Shown here piece after piece: positions 10,156 to 20,776 of a stretch of DNA of 64,000 bases. How positions within the stretch are numbered: the first letter of the stretch is position 1; each line of letters starts with the position of its first letter. The notes under the pieces are model-generated. The model was not told the DNA's origin. It made no database searches and saw only the letters and a list, made by a program, of their open reading frames with translations. Both the position numbers and the translations under genes were made by a program. This DNA comes from Onthophagus taurus (taxonomy: Eukaryota; Arthropoda; Insecta; Coleoptera; Scarabaeidae): positions 22,513,501-22,577,500 of the forward strand of contig NC_091971.1 of NCBI RefSeq assembly GCF_036711975.1, in the 5' to 3' direction.

Positions 10156-12394
10156 TCAGACCAGTCCGGTCGGCGAGGCCAGTGCAACAGTCGTCACCAT
10201 ACGTCTAAATACCGGATACATGCACCGAAAAATGTCAATTGGGAAACGATCAGCCGCTCTTGCCATTCTCATCATTGGGGAGTGGAGGAACGCATTCGTA
10301 CGCGCAGCCGGAGTGAAGAACAAAAAATTATATCGCAAATTTCTCGGTGCAACGTGAATATTAATCAAACTAACGAGCCCGGCGCAATCACACTCATTGT
10401 TGAGAATTTTGAAAAAAAATAGCAAATCATTGCAGCTGCGACGCTGACGGAGGGACAGAAACCGTAAAGAAGCACAAGTAGAGTCGTAGTCATCATACAC
10501 TAGATGAGATTTATAACACAAGTACTTCAAAAATTTTCTCTGAACCCGCTCCAATCTATCGATATGTATGTGGTAATGAGGATTCCACACAACGCTACAG
10601 TAGTTTAGAATACTGTAAACATAAGCAAAATACAGTGTTTTAATTGCAGTTATGTTAGAAAAATGCTCAGTAGACCTAATAACAAACCCCAACATGCGCC
10701 AAGCTTTATTAACTACTCCATCAACGTGCTCTCTGAACAACAATTTCTCATCAAACATGACTCCCAAGTCTCTAATACAGGATACTCGTTGTATACCATC
10801 CCGATCAAAGTTGTAATCGAAATGAATGACATTTGATCTTCTACTAAAAGTAATAACATTGCATTTTGATCGGTTAAGCGTCATGAAATTAGCTTCGCAA
10901 TACCGTTGCAACTCAACTATGTCCAACTGAAGCTTCGAGCAGTCACGCGGAGACGTGATACGCAGAAAAAGTTTAAGGTCGTCAGCATACATTAAACATT
11001 GAGCATGTTTAATAACAGAGAAGATATCGTTAATATAAATAGTAAAAAGTAGCGGACCAAGGTGACTGCCGTGCGGGACCCCAGATGGAACCTGAATAGG
11101 GTCGGATAGATAACCATTCACTGATACAATCTGAGTTCTGTCCCGGATATAAGATGCAATCCAACAAAGGAAATTGCCATTAATTTCAAATTTTGCCAGC
11201 TTGTTCAGCAGAAGTTCATGATTCACTCGATCGAAAGCCTTGCTGAAATCAGTATAAATAACATCAACTTGGTATAGTTGTTCAAGTGAGTTAAGAATAT
11301 AATCCGAGTATAGTGGCAAATTGCTCACGACCGAGTGACCAGCGTGAAACCCGTGTTGTCTGGGATCAATCATACTCTTAACAGTAAAAAATAAACGTTT
11401 ATATACAAGCCTCTCGAAAACCTTACTGAACTGTGGCAAAAGAGATATTGGTCTGTAATTGGACGCATCATTACGGTTACCAGACTGGAATATTGGTATA
11501 ACGTGAGCTTGCTTCCAGGCAGACGGAAAAACACAAGTACTTAAGGAGACGTTGTACAAAATAGTAAGGGGAACTGAAAGTGACTTGTAACAATTTTTTA
11601 TCAAGAAACCAGGAATACCATCCGATCCCGGTCCCGTCAATCTCCCTCAGTGCCACCTCCACCTCCGCGCGATCAAAACATAAGGCTCCAGAACAACCCA
11701 CAGAAATATCACAACAAGCCGGCCCAGCACCCGCCGAAGCAGTGAAAACTGAGCCAAAGCAATCTGAAAATAAAGAGCAAATGTCTTCACCGACCGTAGC
11801 AACAGAGTCACCCAGTGTCATCACCGCTGAAACACCACTTGCACCCCTCCTACGCCTAAGGAAAGACCAGAAGTGCTTAGGATTACTTGTAATATTTGAT
11901 TCTGTACGTTGAATGTAGTTATTATAATCGGTATTAATAAGATGTTTAGCGCGACCCCTCAGCAATGAGAAAGACAAATAATCGATCCGGTTCCCATACC
12001 ACTTCCACCTCCTGTGGGCCTTTTTCTTCTCACCGAGAACCCTTATAGTGCTAGGTGTAAACCACACTGGGTATCCCCCGGGTCGTTCTTTGAATTTAGG
12101 TACATGTTTTTCAATTGCGTACCTCAACTGAAAATAAAAAATATTCAAGAGACGTTCAATGCTGCCATGCCGCAGTTCAAAGGTCCAATTTATTGATGTC
12201 AAATATTGGTTAAGTTCATCAAAGTTTGCCCTACGATAGTTATATGTAACATTTGATTTATTATTCAAATTAGGTTGATTAATTGCTGTGCATGAAAATT
12301 CGAGGGTTGTGTGCGCTATGTCCTCATGAACCAATGGATTATCACTCAAAGATATGTTTGAGATCAGGGGAAAATTTGTTAAAATTAAATCAAA
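10156..12394 (-). pseudogene. Jockey/CR1-group non-LTR retrotransposon ORF2 (linker, RT, C-terminus)
   Basis: The 494-residue frame 10156-11640 holds an almost complete reverse transcriptase: PGSDGIPGFLIK, NYRPISLLPQFSKVFERL, DFSKAFDRVNH, SGVPHGSHLGPLLF (His where the family has Gln) and the catalytic LMYADDLKLF. The C-terminal region (WNPHYHIHIDRLERVQRKFL) is typical of Jockey/CR1 elements. One frameshift near 11640 joins it to 11641-12394, which carries the linker and the end of the endonuclease (FDLILTNFP). A hAT element (12403-14822) then interrupts it; the coding sense resumes at 14831 (VGITEMFHVSDN in frame across the junction) before fading. Clade within the group is not certain. Confidence 0.85.
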
Positions 12395-12402
12395 GTTATC
12401 AG

Positions 12403-14822
12403 TAGATTCCGGAATTTTATGTACAAAATTTATGCAAAATATGCGCATATATATGGAGTAAATATAAGAAAATATGCAAATTTCATATAAAAATATGCAA
12501 AGTTTATATTTTAACATGCATACATTTTGTACTACTGTTAAAATAGTATATTAATTTATATATAAAGTCGGTATTTTTTTAATAGGTTCAATTCAAAATA
12601 ACATCTAAACATTTAAAAACTCTATTTTATTAAAATAATTTTTTATTTTAATAATACAAACTAAATACAACTAAATAAAATATATTTATAAACAGGCAAC
12701 TACAAACTTCAGCATACATAAAAATCGATGTATATATAAATATTTAAATCCCTGCAGTAATGTTATATTTTTCAATGTTCTCAACTAAGAAGTTACATCG
12801 TCTATCAGACAGTATCTGTTTGTAGCTCGAGAAACTCCTCTCTACATCTACAGATGTTATGGGTGCATATTTAAAGTTACTAATTAAATTTGGCTCAATA
12901 TTAATCTGATCGCTTAAATATCCACTAATTATTTTAGCCGCCTTTGATAACAATATATAACCGTGATTTTTTTCTAATACTTCATAAAACTTTTTATTAA
13001 TAATTTGGCCTACTTTACCTAGACTTTACTTTTTTAACACCAGTCTCAAATTCCTCGATTAATCCAACAGACTCATTTAGTGACATTGCTTGCGTTTCTA
13101 AATTTAAAATAATCCTACTGACAAACTCATAATTACTTTGAATAAACACTAATTCTGAACCTAATGTCGCTTTTTTTAATAGTGCTTTGCATTTTTTAAT
13201 TGCTTGATTATTTTCCTCCTCAAAATCCATGATTAATTCCTTTATAGACGTAAAATGTAAGGCATAAAATGTTGCAGCATTTAACCAGGTACCCCACCGT
13301 GTAATGACATGCTCTGGTGGTAGATTAACATTAGGCAATTTTTCCTTATATAATTGGATCCTGAGAGGAGACTTCAAAAATATTTTTTTTTACATTGCTA
13401 ATTAACGCATTTACGTCTGGAAATTGATTCCTAATTTCCTCTGCTACTCTATTCAAACCATGAGCTAAGCACGTCACATGAATTAAATTGCAATACCTAT
13501 CAGCAAGTTCGCAATATATCTTTCACAATAATCGGTAGTTTCGTCAACTATTAAATATACGTAGTGGTTTTTGACTACTTCTTTGATAGTCCTAATTATT
13601 TTAACATACTCTTCATTTACGTAGCCCTTGCGCAAAGTACTTTCATCCGGTACAATACGCCCAGAATACTGTTCTAAAAATTTTTTTAATTCAGGATTTT
13701 GCAATTTTTGAAATGGAATGTTGGCTGCCAAGAAGGTTTTGCATAATCCTGCATTAAATATTTGCTGCTCATTTTTGGTTGTTTCTGGTTGAATAGCTTG
13801 CTTCAAAGATTGTTGAGCCATTTTAGTTTGATTAAGTTGGTGAGTTTTTTTCTTATGTAAATCGGTAGCAACATGTTGCGTGATCTGAGATTTGCGGTCA
13901 CAAGCAACCTGCAACAAAAGCTTAAGAGTAAGAAACAAACATTTTGGAATCGACTTTAGCCATACAAAGTTAATTTAATATAAAACCCATGGAATAAAAT
14001 AGATTAAGAAAAGTATTCAAAATTACAACAACAATCTTAAGGATGACTTCAATAAAAGCGTGATTTAAATTACAGGTGTAAATAATGGAAACGTTCTCAG
14101 TTCTTTACTTGGTCAGTGGTTATAGGAGTATGTTTCCATTATTTACACCCGTAACTACAATTCAAACTGGTAGAATCGATTATAATTTTAATCTAGACTT
14201 TATAAACTGTAATTATTAGTTTTATTTAAATTTACATTGAAAAATATGACAAATATAAACTTACCGTTTTACCACATGCTTTACAAAACACATTTTCTTC
14301 TTGCAGAATAAGTTCAGGAATTCCTTTTATCCAAGACATCACCAAATAATTTTTCACCTTCGGCATTTTTGAAATACTTAAAAGTTTGTACAGCTTAAGA
14401 TCGACTCGTAGAATGATGTGTTTTCAAACAAATTTAACTTCGTGGACATCATTTTTTATTGTAGACGCCAGCTACATAAAGACCCGCGTCGGGCCTAAGT
14501 CGCCAAAAACGACGGGCCCTCGATGAACGTGCGACGCCCAACAGTGCGTCGCGACGGTTGACCATAATATGAATTAAACCTCAAGTAATAAATAAGGAAT
14601 CGACGTTGTAGTTTCAAAACTTATAATATTGTAAAATATATGAAAATATGTGAAAATATGCAATATATGCAAAAATATGCGAAAAACTTAGAAATATGCC
14701 AAATATGTAAAAATTAATAGGCGTCATTCAATTCCTATTCACGTAATTCGTCTAGATCCGAAAGCATTTAATCGTACTATCAGCAGTAAATAATATGCAA
14801 TTTACATAAATTCCGGATTCTA
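12403..14822 (-). mobile_element. hAT transposon, 2.4 kb, with 8-bp target duplication
   Basis: The terminal repeats read TAGATTCCGGAATTTTATG on the left and, in reverse complement, TAGAATCCGGAATTTATG on the right. An exact 8-bp duplication GTTATCAG flanks them (12395-12402 and 14823-14830). Subterminal regions on both sides are rich in AAATATGCAAAATATG-type phrases (12420-12520 and 14640-14715), as expected for transposase-binding repeats. The element interrupts a non-LTR retrotransposon. A GC-rich island at 14460-14570, just upstream of the transposase start, is unusual for this window and may be its promoter. Confidence 0.88.
12744..14366 (-). pseudogene. hAT transposase with one intron, frameshifted
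   Basis: Exon 1 is 14265-14366 (MPKVKNYLVMSWIKGIPEL through CKACGKT). A GT donor sits at 14264-14263, and the AG acceptor precedes exon 2 at 13908. The junction completes a zinc-finger-like segment (CKACGKT, then VACDRKSQITQH). The 13483-13908 frame contains LIVDETTDYCERYIANLLIG with the first catalytic Asp. The 13015-13377 frame has PPEHVITRWGTWLNAATFY, the hAT block before the dimerisation domain. The 12744-12953 frame ends with TSVDVERSFSSYKQILSDRR, the hAT C-terminal motif. Frame breaks near 13380-13480 and 12955-13015 disable it. Similar to the CGBP1-like hAT group. A hairpin with ~25-base arms (14073-14150) lies in the intron. Confidence 0.82.
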
Positions 14823-14830
14823 GTTATCAG

Positions 14831-15150
14831 ATACATGGAACATCTCTGTTATACCCACTCCGTTTGATTTTCTTCGTCATTCCCTGAGTAGGTTACGGTT
14901 TTACCACATGCCGTTATATATTCTCCTTGCCTAAGCCATCACTTCACTAAGTGCCAGCACAAATGTTTAAATTTTTGTGTTATATTTTACACAATCTTAT
15001 CACACTACAATCTTTTTCATATATTTGTCCTTCACTTTTTGTTTTGTTTCAAATCTTTAAATATTTTGAAAGTCTGAATAAGAATAACGACACCATCAAT
15101 GTGGCATCAATTGAGGAGTTATGGTACACAAACATTATTTTATGAATATT
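14831..15150. other. Decayed upstream part of the non-LTR element, then unassigned sequence
   Basis: About 60 bases after the hAT still read, on the minus strand, as the continuation of the interrupted endonuclease. Beyond that no feature is seen before the regucalcin 3' end. Confidence 0.5.
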
Positions 15151-15151
15151 G

Positions 15152-15157
15152 TTTATT
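15152..15157 (-). terminator. Poly(A) signal of regucalcin 1
   Basis: AATAAA on the minus strand, 54 bases past the stop codon of the 15211-16304 gene. Confidence 0.6.
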
Positions 15158-15210
15158 AACCCTTCTAAAAATCAATCATAATTGATTCTTTACTACATTA
15201 AACATCAAAA

Positions 15211-16304
15211 TTATTTCAAATTATCTAAATTAACTTTGTAATTTGGAATCCCCCGAGCACCAGTTCCAGTAACCTTAAAAACTGCCCCAGCAGGTTCTTT
15301 TTGTTCTACACCTTTCACGGTTAATCGAGCACTGGTTACGTAGAGTTCATCTAAATTGGGTCCTCCAAAAGCTGCTGCAGTTATCTAAAAAAAAATAATC
15401 AATAAAAGAAAAATTAAAAGAAGATTACTTTTTACTTGTTTGCAAGGAAAAGTAAGCTTTTTAATTAATTCCGATGTATTTGGATTAACGTGTAATAAAC
15501 AACCCCCATCAAAAACAGCAACCCATAAGTTTCCATCTGTATCAATGGTCATCCCATCGGGAACACCGGGAATTTTATGGGAATCCAAATCAAAAATCAC
15601 CTTTCTATTGGCTAAAAAAAATAAATTAATCTAACAATAAGATATTTTAAACCTAAAATTAATTTACTTATAGTTCCTTTAACAATGTCATAATCGTATT
15701 GATCAACAGTTCTTTTTGGTGAATCAATATAATACATTTTCTTCAATTTGGTATTCCAAGCCAACCCGTTAGCAATGCTAACTTTCGATAAATGCTTTTT
15801 TACCTCCGCTTTTCCAATTAACGTGTACAAACTACCCATTTCCGGTTCTAATTTTCCAATTTCTGGCTCAGGTCCCATAGTTCCCGCCCATAATCTTCCA
15901 GCAGGATCAGCTTTACCATCGTTAAAACGATTCCCGCGATTTTCCGGTTCATTTTCAACTTCAATTAACGTTTCAATCTTCGATGGTTTTTCACTTACAC
16001 CATCCCAGGTTATTACGGCTAATTTCCGACCTATACTAATTAAGAAAAGATCAGAGTGACCTTCAACTGGTACGAGTAAAGATACTGGTCCTCCTTCTGT
16101 AAATAAAGTTAATATAAGAAAATTATTGTTTGTTTTTGAATTCTTACCAATATAAGCTTGTGTGTGAGCGTTTGTTGCTGGAGTATATTTATGGACACTT
16201 TGTCCTAAGATGTCGACATAAAAAAGACTTTGGATGTATGGATCCCAATGAGGACCTTCACCTAAAGTTACTCTTTCAGTGACAACTTCGACTATTGGTG
16301 CCAT
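15211..16304 (-). CDS. Regucalcin/SMP-30 (gluconolactonase-type six-bladed propeller), copy 1
   Basis: Four exons: 16148-16304, 15668-16096, 15436-15611 and 15211-15384. All introns are GT-AG, 47-67 bases long, in phases 1, 1 and 0. They join to 936 bases, giving 311 residues, the usual length. Start context is ATG at 16304; the protein begins MAPIVEVV. The divalent-metal ligands known from regucalcin are present: Glu16 in LGEGPHWD, Asn in IANGLAW, Asp in PDGMTIDTDG. So are substrate residues in NRFNDGKADP and the LWAGTMG strand. Regucalcin family enzymes hydrolyse sugar lactones and bind calcium in the cytosol; insect members are also called anterior fat body protein. It lies head to head with copy 2. 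No defect seen. Confidence 0.93.
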
Positions 16305-16853
16305 TGCGAATAAAAAGATTCGAATGTTGTTTTATTTTTCGAAATTTGAGTTTTTATAGTACTTTTGTATCTCTTTTTAATTAACCCTTAAGGTCGTTCA
16401 ATTTTCGGATATTGATAACATATTTTGGTTATAAAAGCTTTTTTAATAATGATTACGGAAAGATTTTAATTAAAATTTTAATTGATTCGTATTCAATTTT
16501 TAAAGAATCCATTAATATCGTTGATGATTGATTTAGAGAATTTCTAATTAAAATTTTAATGTTTTCTTTGTAACTTTAAATTAACTCGTAAACCTGAAGA
16601 AAATTCCATATTATTTCATCATTATGTAATTTTCCTTCACAACAATTTGATAAGCAATAATCTTATACAATAAAAAACAGTACAACTTGATAATGATGCC
16701 GTATTATCAAAGCAAATATGAAATAACATGTTTAGAAGTCTCCGTATCAACAACGCTAAATAACTCATTTAATAGTCAGTTAGCTTTCGTGGTGATCGCA
16801 ATACGACGTGATTCATTCTTTGATTAATTCTCTTTCGATATTTGAAAAGAATC
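16305..16853. promoter_or_regulatory. Shared intergenic promoter region of two divergent regucalcin genes
   Basis: 549 bases separate the two start codons, so both promoters must fit here. On the plus side an initiator-like TCAGT occurs at 16776-16780, with CGACGTG about 26 bases later (16804-16810) resembling a downstream promoter element. No good TATA box is placed for either gene. Start sites are inferred, not seen. Confidence 0.45.
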
Positions 16854-17963
16854 ATGGTGATTGTTGAGCGTCTTTTAGGTACAACAGAATTGGGTGAAGG
16901 TCCCCATTGGGATGTTACCACTCAATGTCTTTATTACGTTGACATTTTCAGTAAATCTATCCATAAATATGACCCCGTTACGAAATTACATACTGAAGCG
17001 GTGTTAGGTGAGTTATCTTTAAAAAATGACCTTGATTCATAAAGTTATAGGCAACTTATCCACCAATTATTTTTATTTTCAAAGATAAAAGTCCTTCTTT
17101 TATAATACCAATTGAAGGTGAAAAAAATAAATTCCTTATCAGTCAAGAGAGAGATATTGTTGTTATAACATGGGATGGAGTTAGTAATAAAATATCTGAT
17201 TTGAAAAAACTTGTTGAAGTTGATACAAATCCGGATGTTTTGGGAAATCGAATTAATGATGCTAAATGTGATGCATCTGGGAGACTTTGGGCTGGTATAT
17301 ATCGATTTAAAAAAGCTTCTTAAATAATTAAAAAAATAATTAATTAGGTACGATGGGTGCTGAAGAAGTTAAAGGTCATATTAAACCGGAAATGGGAACT
17401 TTGTACAGTTTTGATACTAAACGAGGTTTAAAAGGACATGTTAAAGGAATTGGTTGTTCGAATGGTTTATCTTGGAGCTTGGATAATACAAAAATGTATT
17501 ACATCGACACCTTTCAAAGAGCTATTCATCAATATGATTTCGATCTTGAATCAGGAAACATAAGTACACTTGAAGTAACCTTAAAAAAATAATTAAAAAA
17601 AATATAATTTTTTAAGGTAACAAACAAGTAATTTTTTCTTTGGATGAAATGAAAATTGATGGTTACCCTGATGGTCAAACGATCGATGCTGATGGTAACA
17701 TTTGGTTTGCAATTTTTGGCGGTCAAAAAGTTATTCAAATTGACCCGAGAAAGAAAAATACCATTATACAAATAATTGAGATTCCAGCAAAACAAGTAAC
17801 TTCCGTTGCTTTTGGTGGAAAAAATTTAGACGAACTCTTTATTACGACTGCTTGTTTTGAAATTGACGGTGCAGTTCTTCCTCCGCCACAACACGGAGCT
17901 TTATACAGAGTTACTAATTTGGGAGTTAAAGGATTAAAAGCAGTTAATGCAAAAATTAATTAA
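16854..17963 (+). CDS. Regucalcin/SMP-30, copy 2
   Basis: Four exons: 16854-17007, 17085-17294, 17348-17563 and 17617-17963. Introns are GT-AG, 77, 53 and 53 bases. Joined length is 927 bases, 308 residues. The frame is open from a TTG at 16842, but ATG at 16854 gives MVIVERLLG, aligning with copy 1. Key residues kept: Glu15 in LGEGPHWD, NRIND, LWAGTMG, PEMGTLYS, CSNGLSW and Asp in PDGQTIDADG. The gene structure differs from copies 1 and 3: an extra intron falls inside the LWAG/TMG codon and the last family intron (after the KQ of PAKQ) is absent. A poly(A) signal AATAAA lies at 18214-18219. Confidence 0.92.
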
Positions 17964-18565
17964 ACATTCTCTATGAACTTAAAATCTTTTTAATTTTTTT
18001 TCTAAAATTAATGATTTTTAAAAAAATGTTATAAATACAGTAATTAATAACTTTGTTTAAATGCTAATGGTTAAAATATTTAATTTTATTTTACAATTCT
18101 TTTTGACATTTTTAATTTGCCAATTTGGAAAACTTTTTCAATACCATTCGAAGTTACATTGAGTGCAGAACTGTTAATTGAGATGTTTAATGTATAAGTG
18201 GGATCCTAAGCTGAATAAAAATCGTTGTTATCATGTACATGCTTATCTTTTATTTGTACCTCTTGACTCAGCAACCTTATCAGAATATTGAAAAAAAATC
18301 TGAAAAGTCACAGGTGTAATTTTATTTATATGGGCACTTTCATATAACTTGCAATATACAGGGTGGTTCAGTTTTTAATCGGGAAACTTTACTAGAATGT
18401 AGTACTTGTGTCATTCTCAGAAAGCTTGGAAAAAAGGTTTACAAGTAATAAATTTGTGTAATTACTTTTCTAGGTTATATATTTATAGAAGAAAACATAT
18501 GAGTATAACAAAACTTTTGTATTTTGAGAATATAATTAAATAATGAAAATAATGTTATATTTAGA
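17964..18565. other. 3' flank of regucalcin 2 and unassigned sequence
   Basis: Holds the AATAAA at 18214-18219. A phrase TACAGGGTGGTTCAG at 18357-18371 resembles a Tc1/mariner-type terminus but no matching partner was found. No ORF. Confidence 0.45.
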
Positions 18566-19531
18566 GGTAACGGAGTTGAGAAGTGGTAACGGAGTTGACA
18601 AATAATTTAATTCCAAATGTTGTTCCTAACATCTTAACTATCAAACTTATTCCGAAGTCAACTCAATGGCACATCATCATCTGATGATGATGAATCTGTA
18701 TATATAGCGCTATAATGCATAGGTGTTCTATACTCCATAGATCCCAAGTTATAGTGTAAGCAAAGCTTGCCGGGTTCCCAATACAGACATGTCAGTTCTC
18801 TGAAAGTAAGTCTATTCCTTCGTTTATTGATCCAGGTGACTTCATGAACTTTCATCGTACCTTGAAACGTAGGAATATTTTCTGGGGTCAGTTCGTCAAT
18901 AATAGGGATTAGTTTTTCATCGATACGAAAGATTTTGATCCCTTTTATTGACTTTTGTAACACTTTTACTAATGTATCACAATCTGGTATGTCGATTCCT
19001 TGTGCGACTTTTGAGTCTGCTGTACGTTTGATACAGCCTCCAATACCATCAGGCGCTCCTTTTCCATGGCCACTTTCACTATAATGCCATCGAATTGTCT
19101 CTGCTTGTAATTTTTTGTGCAGGTGTGTGGCAATAAAATAAAACATCTTTCTGTTCTTATATTGGGTGGATGGTCCATCCGATAAGAAATTGATATGTCT
19201 TACCCTGGGAACAATCATTTTAATATCTTCAAAAACATATCCTAAGTGCACGTATATGGCTGAGCGGTCATGGCGAAGACTACTTGATACTGTACAGTAT
19301 GAGATATGGTCTGTTGAGTTATTGTGTGGATGCTTGTAATATACAACTAAGGTATGAAGAGATATCTGAAGCTTTGAAGAGCCAAAGTGTGCAGATTGTA
19401 CTTCTTCAGTATATTTACAGCAGTAATTTTCAGAAAAATCTATATGGATCAAGCTTTCATCAACAGACAGATTCTTTTTCACTGCATTTATACACCGATA
19501 TTGATGAGATATATTCCTGAGGTGCAACATA

Positions 19532-19835
19532 TGTGGGAATGGAATCGGGAAGTGTCGGCTGTCGTCGGTTAAGGAGTGGACGAGAGATAGGCCTGTGAGT
19601 CAGTCGGTCGCAGCTAAGAGAAGAAGACGTGCGCGCTTAACAGAAAACACGTTTGTGAATCGATATACATATAAGTAATATCAGAGACCATAACTGTTGA
19701 AATGCATAAAACAAGTTCATAGTTACAAAAGACATTACCTGGTTTTGTTTTGTTTTTATTCTTTTTTAATAACATTATAATTATAGTTACTGAGCGCGTG
19801 TTTTTTTTTTTATTTATTTCCCCAGCAGTCCTACA
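19532..19835 (+). repeat. 5' LTR of Gypsy B
   Basis: Matches the 3' LTR closely except for a 47-base block (about 19778-19824) absent from the 3' copy and at least one A/G difference near the start. The extra block is T-rich and ends CCCCA before GCAGTCC. Confidence 0.92.
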
Positions 19836-19983
19836 ATTTGGGGGCGATATCTGACGTCAGTAAGACGTAAACAACACCTGCAAGACCACTGGCGGCGCGG
19901 CTCGACAAGGACGAAAACTAAGTTGCATGTTTATTTACGAATATTAAATTGCGAGAGGTTTCTGTATAAAAACTGCTTCGAAA

Positions 19984-20710
19984 ATGAATACTTTGGGAAG
20001 CATTTTGCCGATCGAGCAGAACATTACAAAAGCCTCAACGAAGGCGATAAAAGCGTGTCATAAATTGATATTTGGGAACGATGGTGACCGTAATAATCGC
20101 AAGAGATTACGAGAATTTAGCAGATTTAATTTTTACGAAATTAAATTTACGAAACGGCGCTATGAAAGAGAAAATCGATCTTGCAAAGAACACTCTCACG
20201 CTGGGTGAACTAAATTCGATCTGTCAGGTTCTGAAAATCGATAACGACGCGAACGATAAAGAAGAATTAATCGGGATGCTCTGTAATAAGCTAACAAATC
20301 TGAAACTTTTGAAATGCGGAAGCGGCGCAACAAACGACGACGATGAAAGAGTACCGCTAACACAGAAAGACGACAAGAGTGAAGAGGCCGAAGATTTAGT
20401 AAATAACGACGAAGAAGAGCATGAAAGTGATGACGACGTGGCAGATTTTTCACGTACCAGTCGAAATAGCGGCAAAACAAACCAGAAGAAGACTGTACCA
20501 AAGTTCGTTTTGACGTTCAAAGACGTGGAAGACACCGTAAGTGTTTTTGACGGAAGTGACACTTGTTCGGTGGACAAATGGATGACGGAATTTGAAGAGA
20601 CCGCCACATTGATGGGTTGGAATGACGTGGAGATGCTAATTTATGCGAAAAGACTATTAAAAGGCGAAGCTCTGTTATTTATAAAGTCGGAAAAAGGAAT
20701 CTCAAATTAG
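19984..20710 (+). pseudogene. Gypsy B gag, frameshifted and ended by TAG
   Basis: Starts MNTLGSILPIEQNITKAST, parallel to the gag of Gypsy A. The frame shifts around 20140-20165; the 20072-20710 frame continues with AMKEKIDLAKNTLTLGEL, an acidic linker, then a capsid-like segment (FVLTFKDVEDTVSVFDG). It ends at an in-frame TAG at 20708-20710; beyond this the same frame continues to the zinc-knuckle region. Confidence 0.85.
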
Positions 20711-20776
20711 AACTCCTTTAAGACTAAACTTCAGAGAGAATTTAGGAAAACAATTAACACAGCAGCGTTACACAAA

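Noticed and set aside
11580-11912. Plus-strand 110-codon ORF rich in Pro/Ala/Glu
   Set aside because: Antisense to the linker of the non-LTR element, which has clear motifs on the minus strand.
15748-16059. Plus-strand ORF of 103 codons
   Set aside because: Antisense to regucalcin exon 2.
18357-18371. TACAGGGTGGTTCAG as the left end of the 18.6-26.3 kb element
   Set aside because: No matching inverted partner was found near 26.3-26.8 kb.
20196-20607. Minus-strand ORFs within Gypsy B gag
   Set aside because: Shadows of the acidic gag linker; the sense strand aligns with Gypsy A gag.
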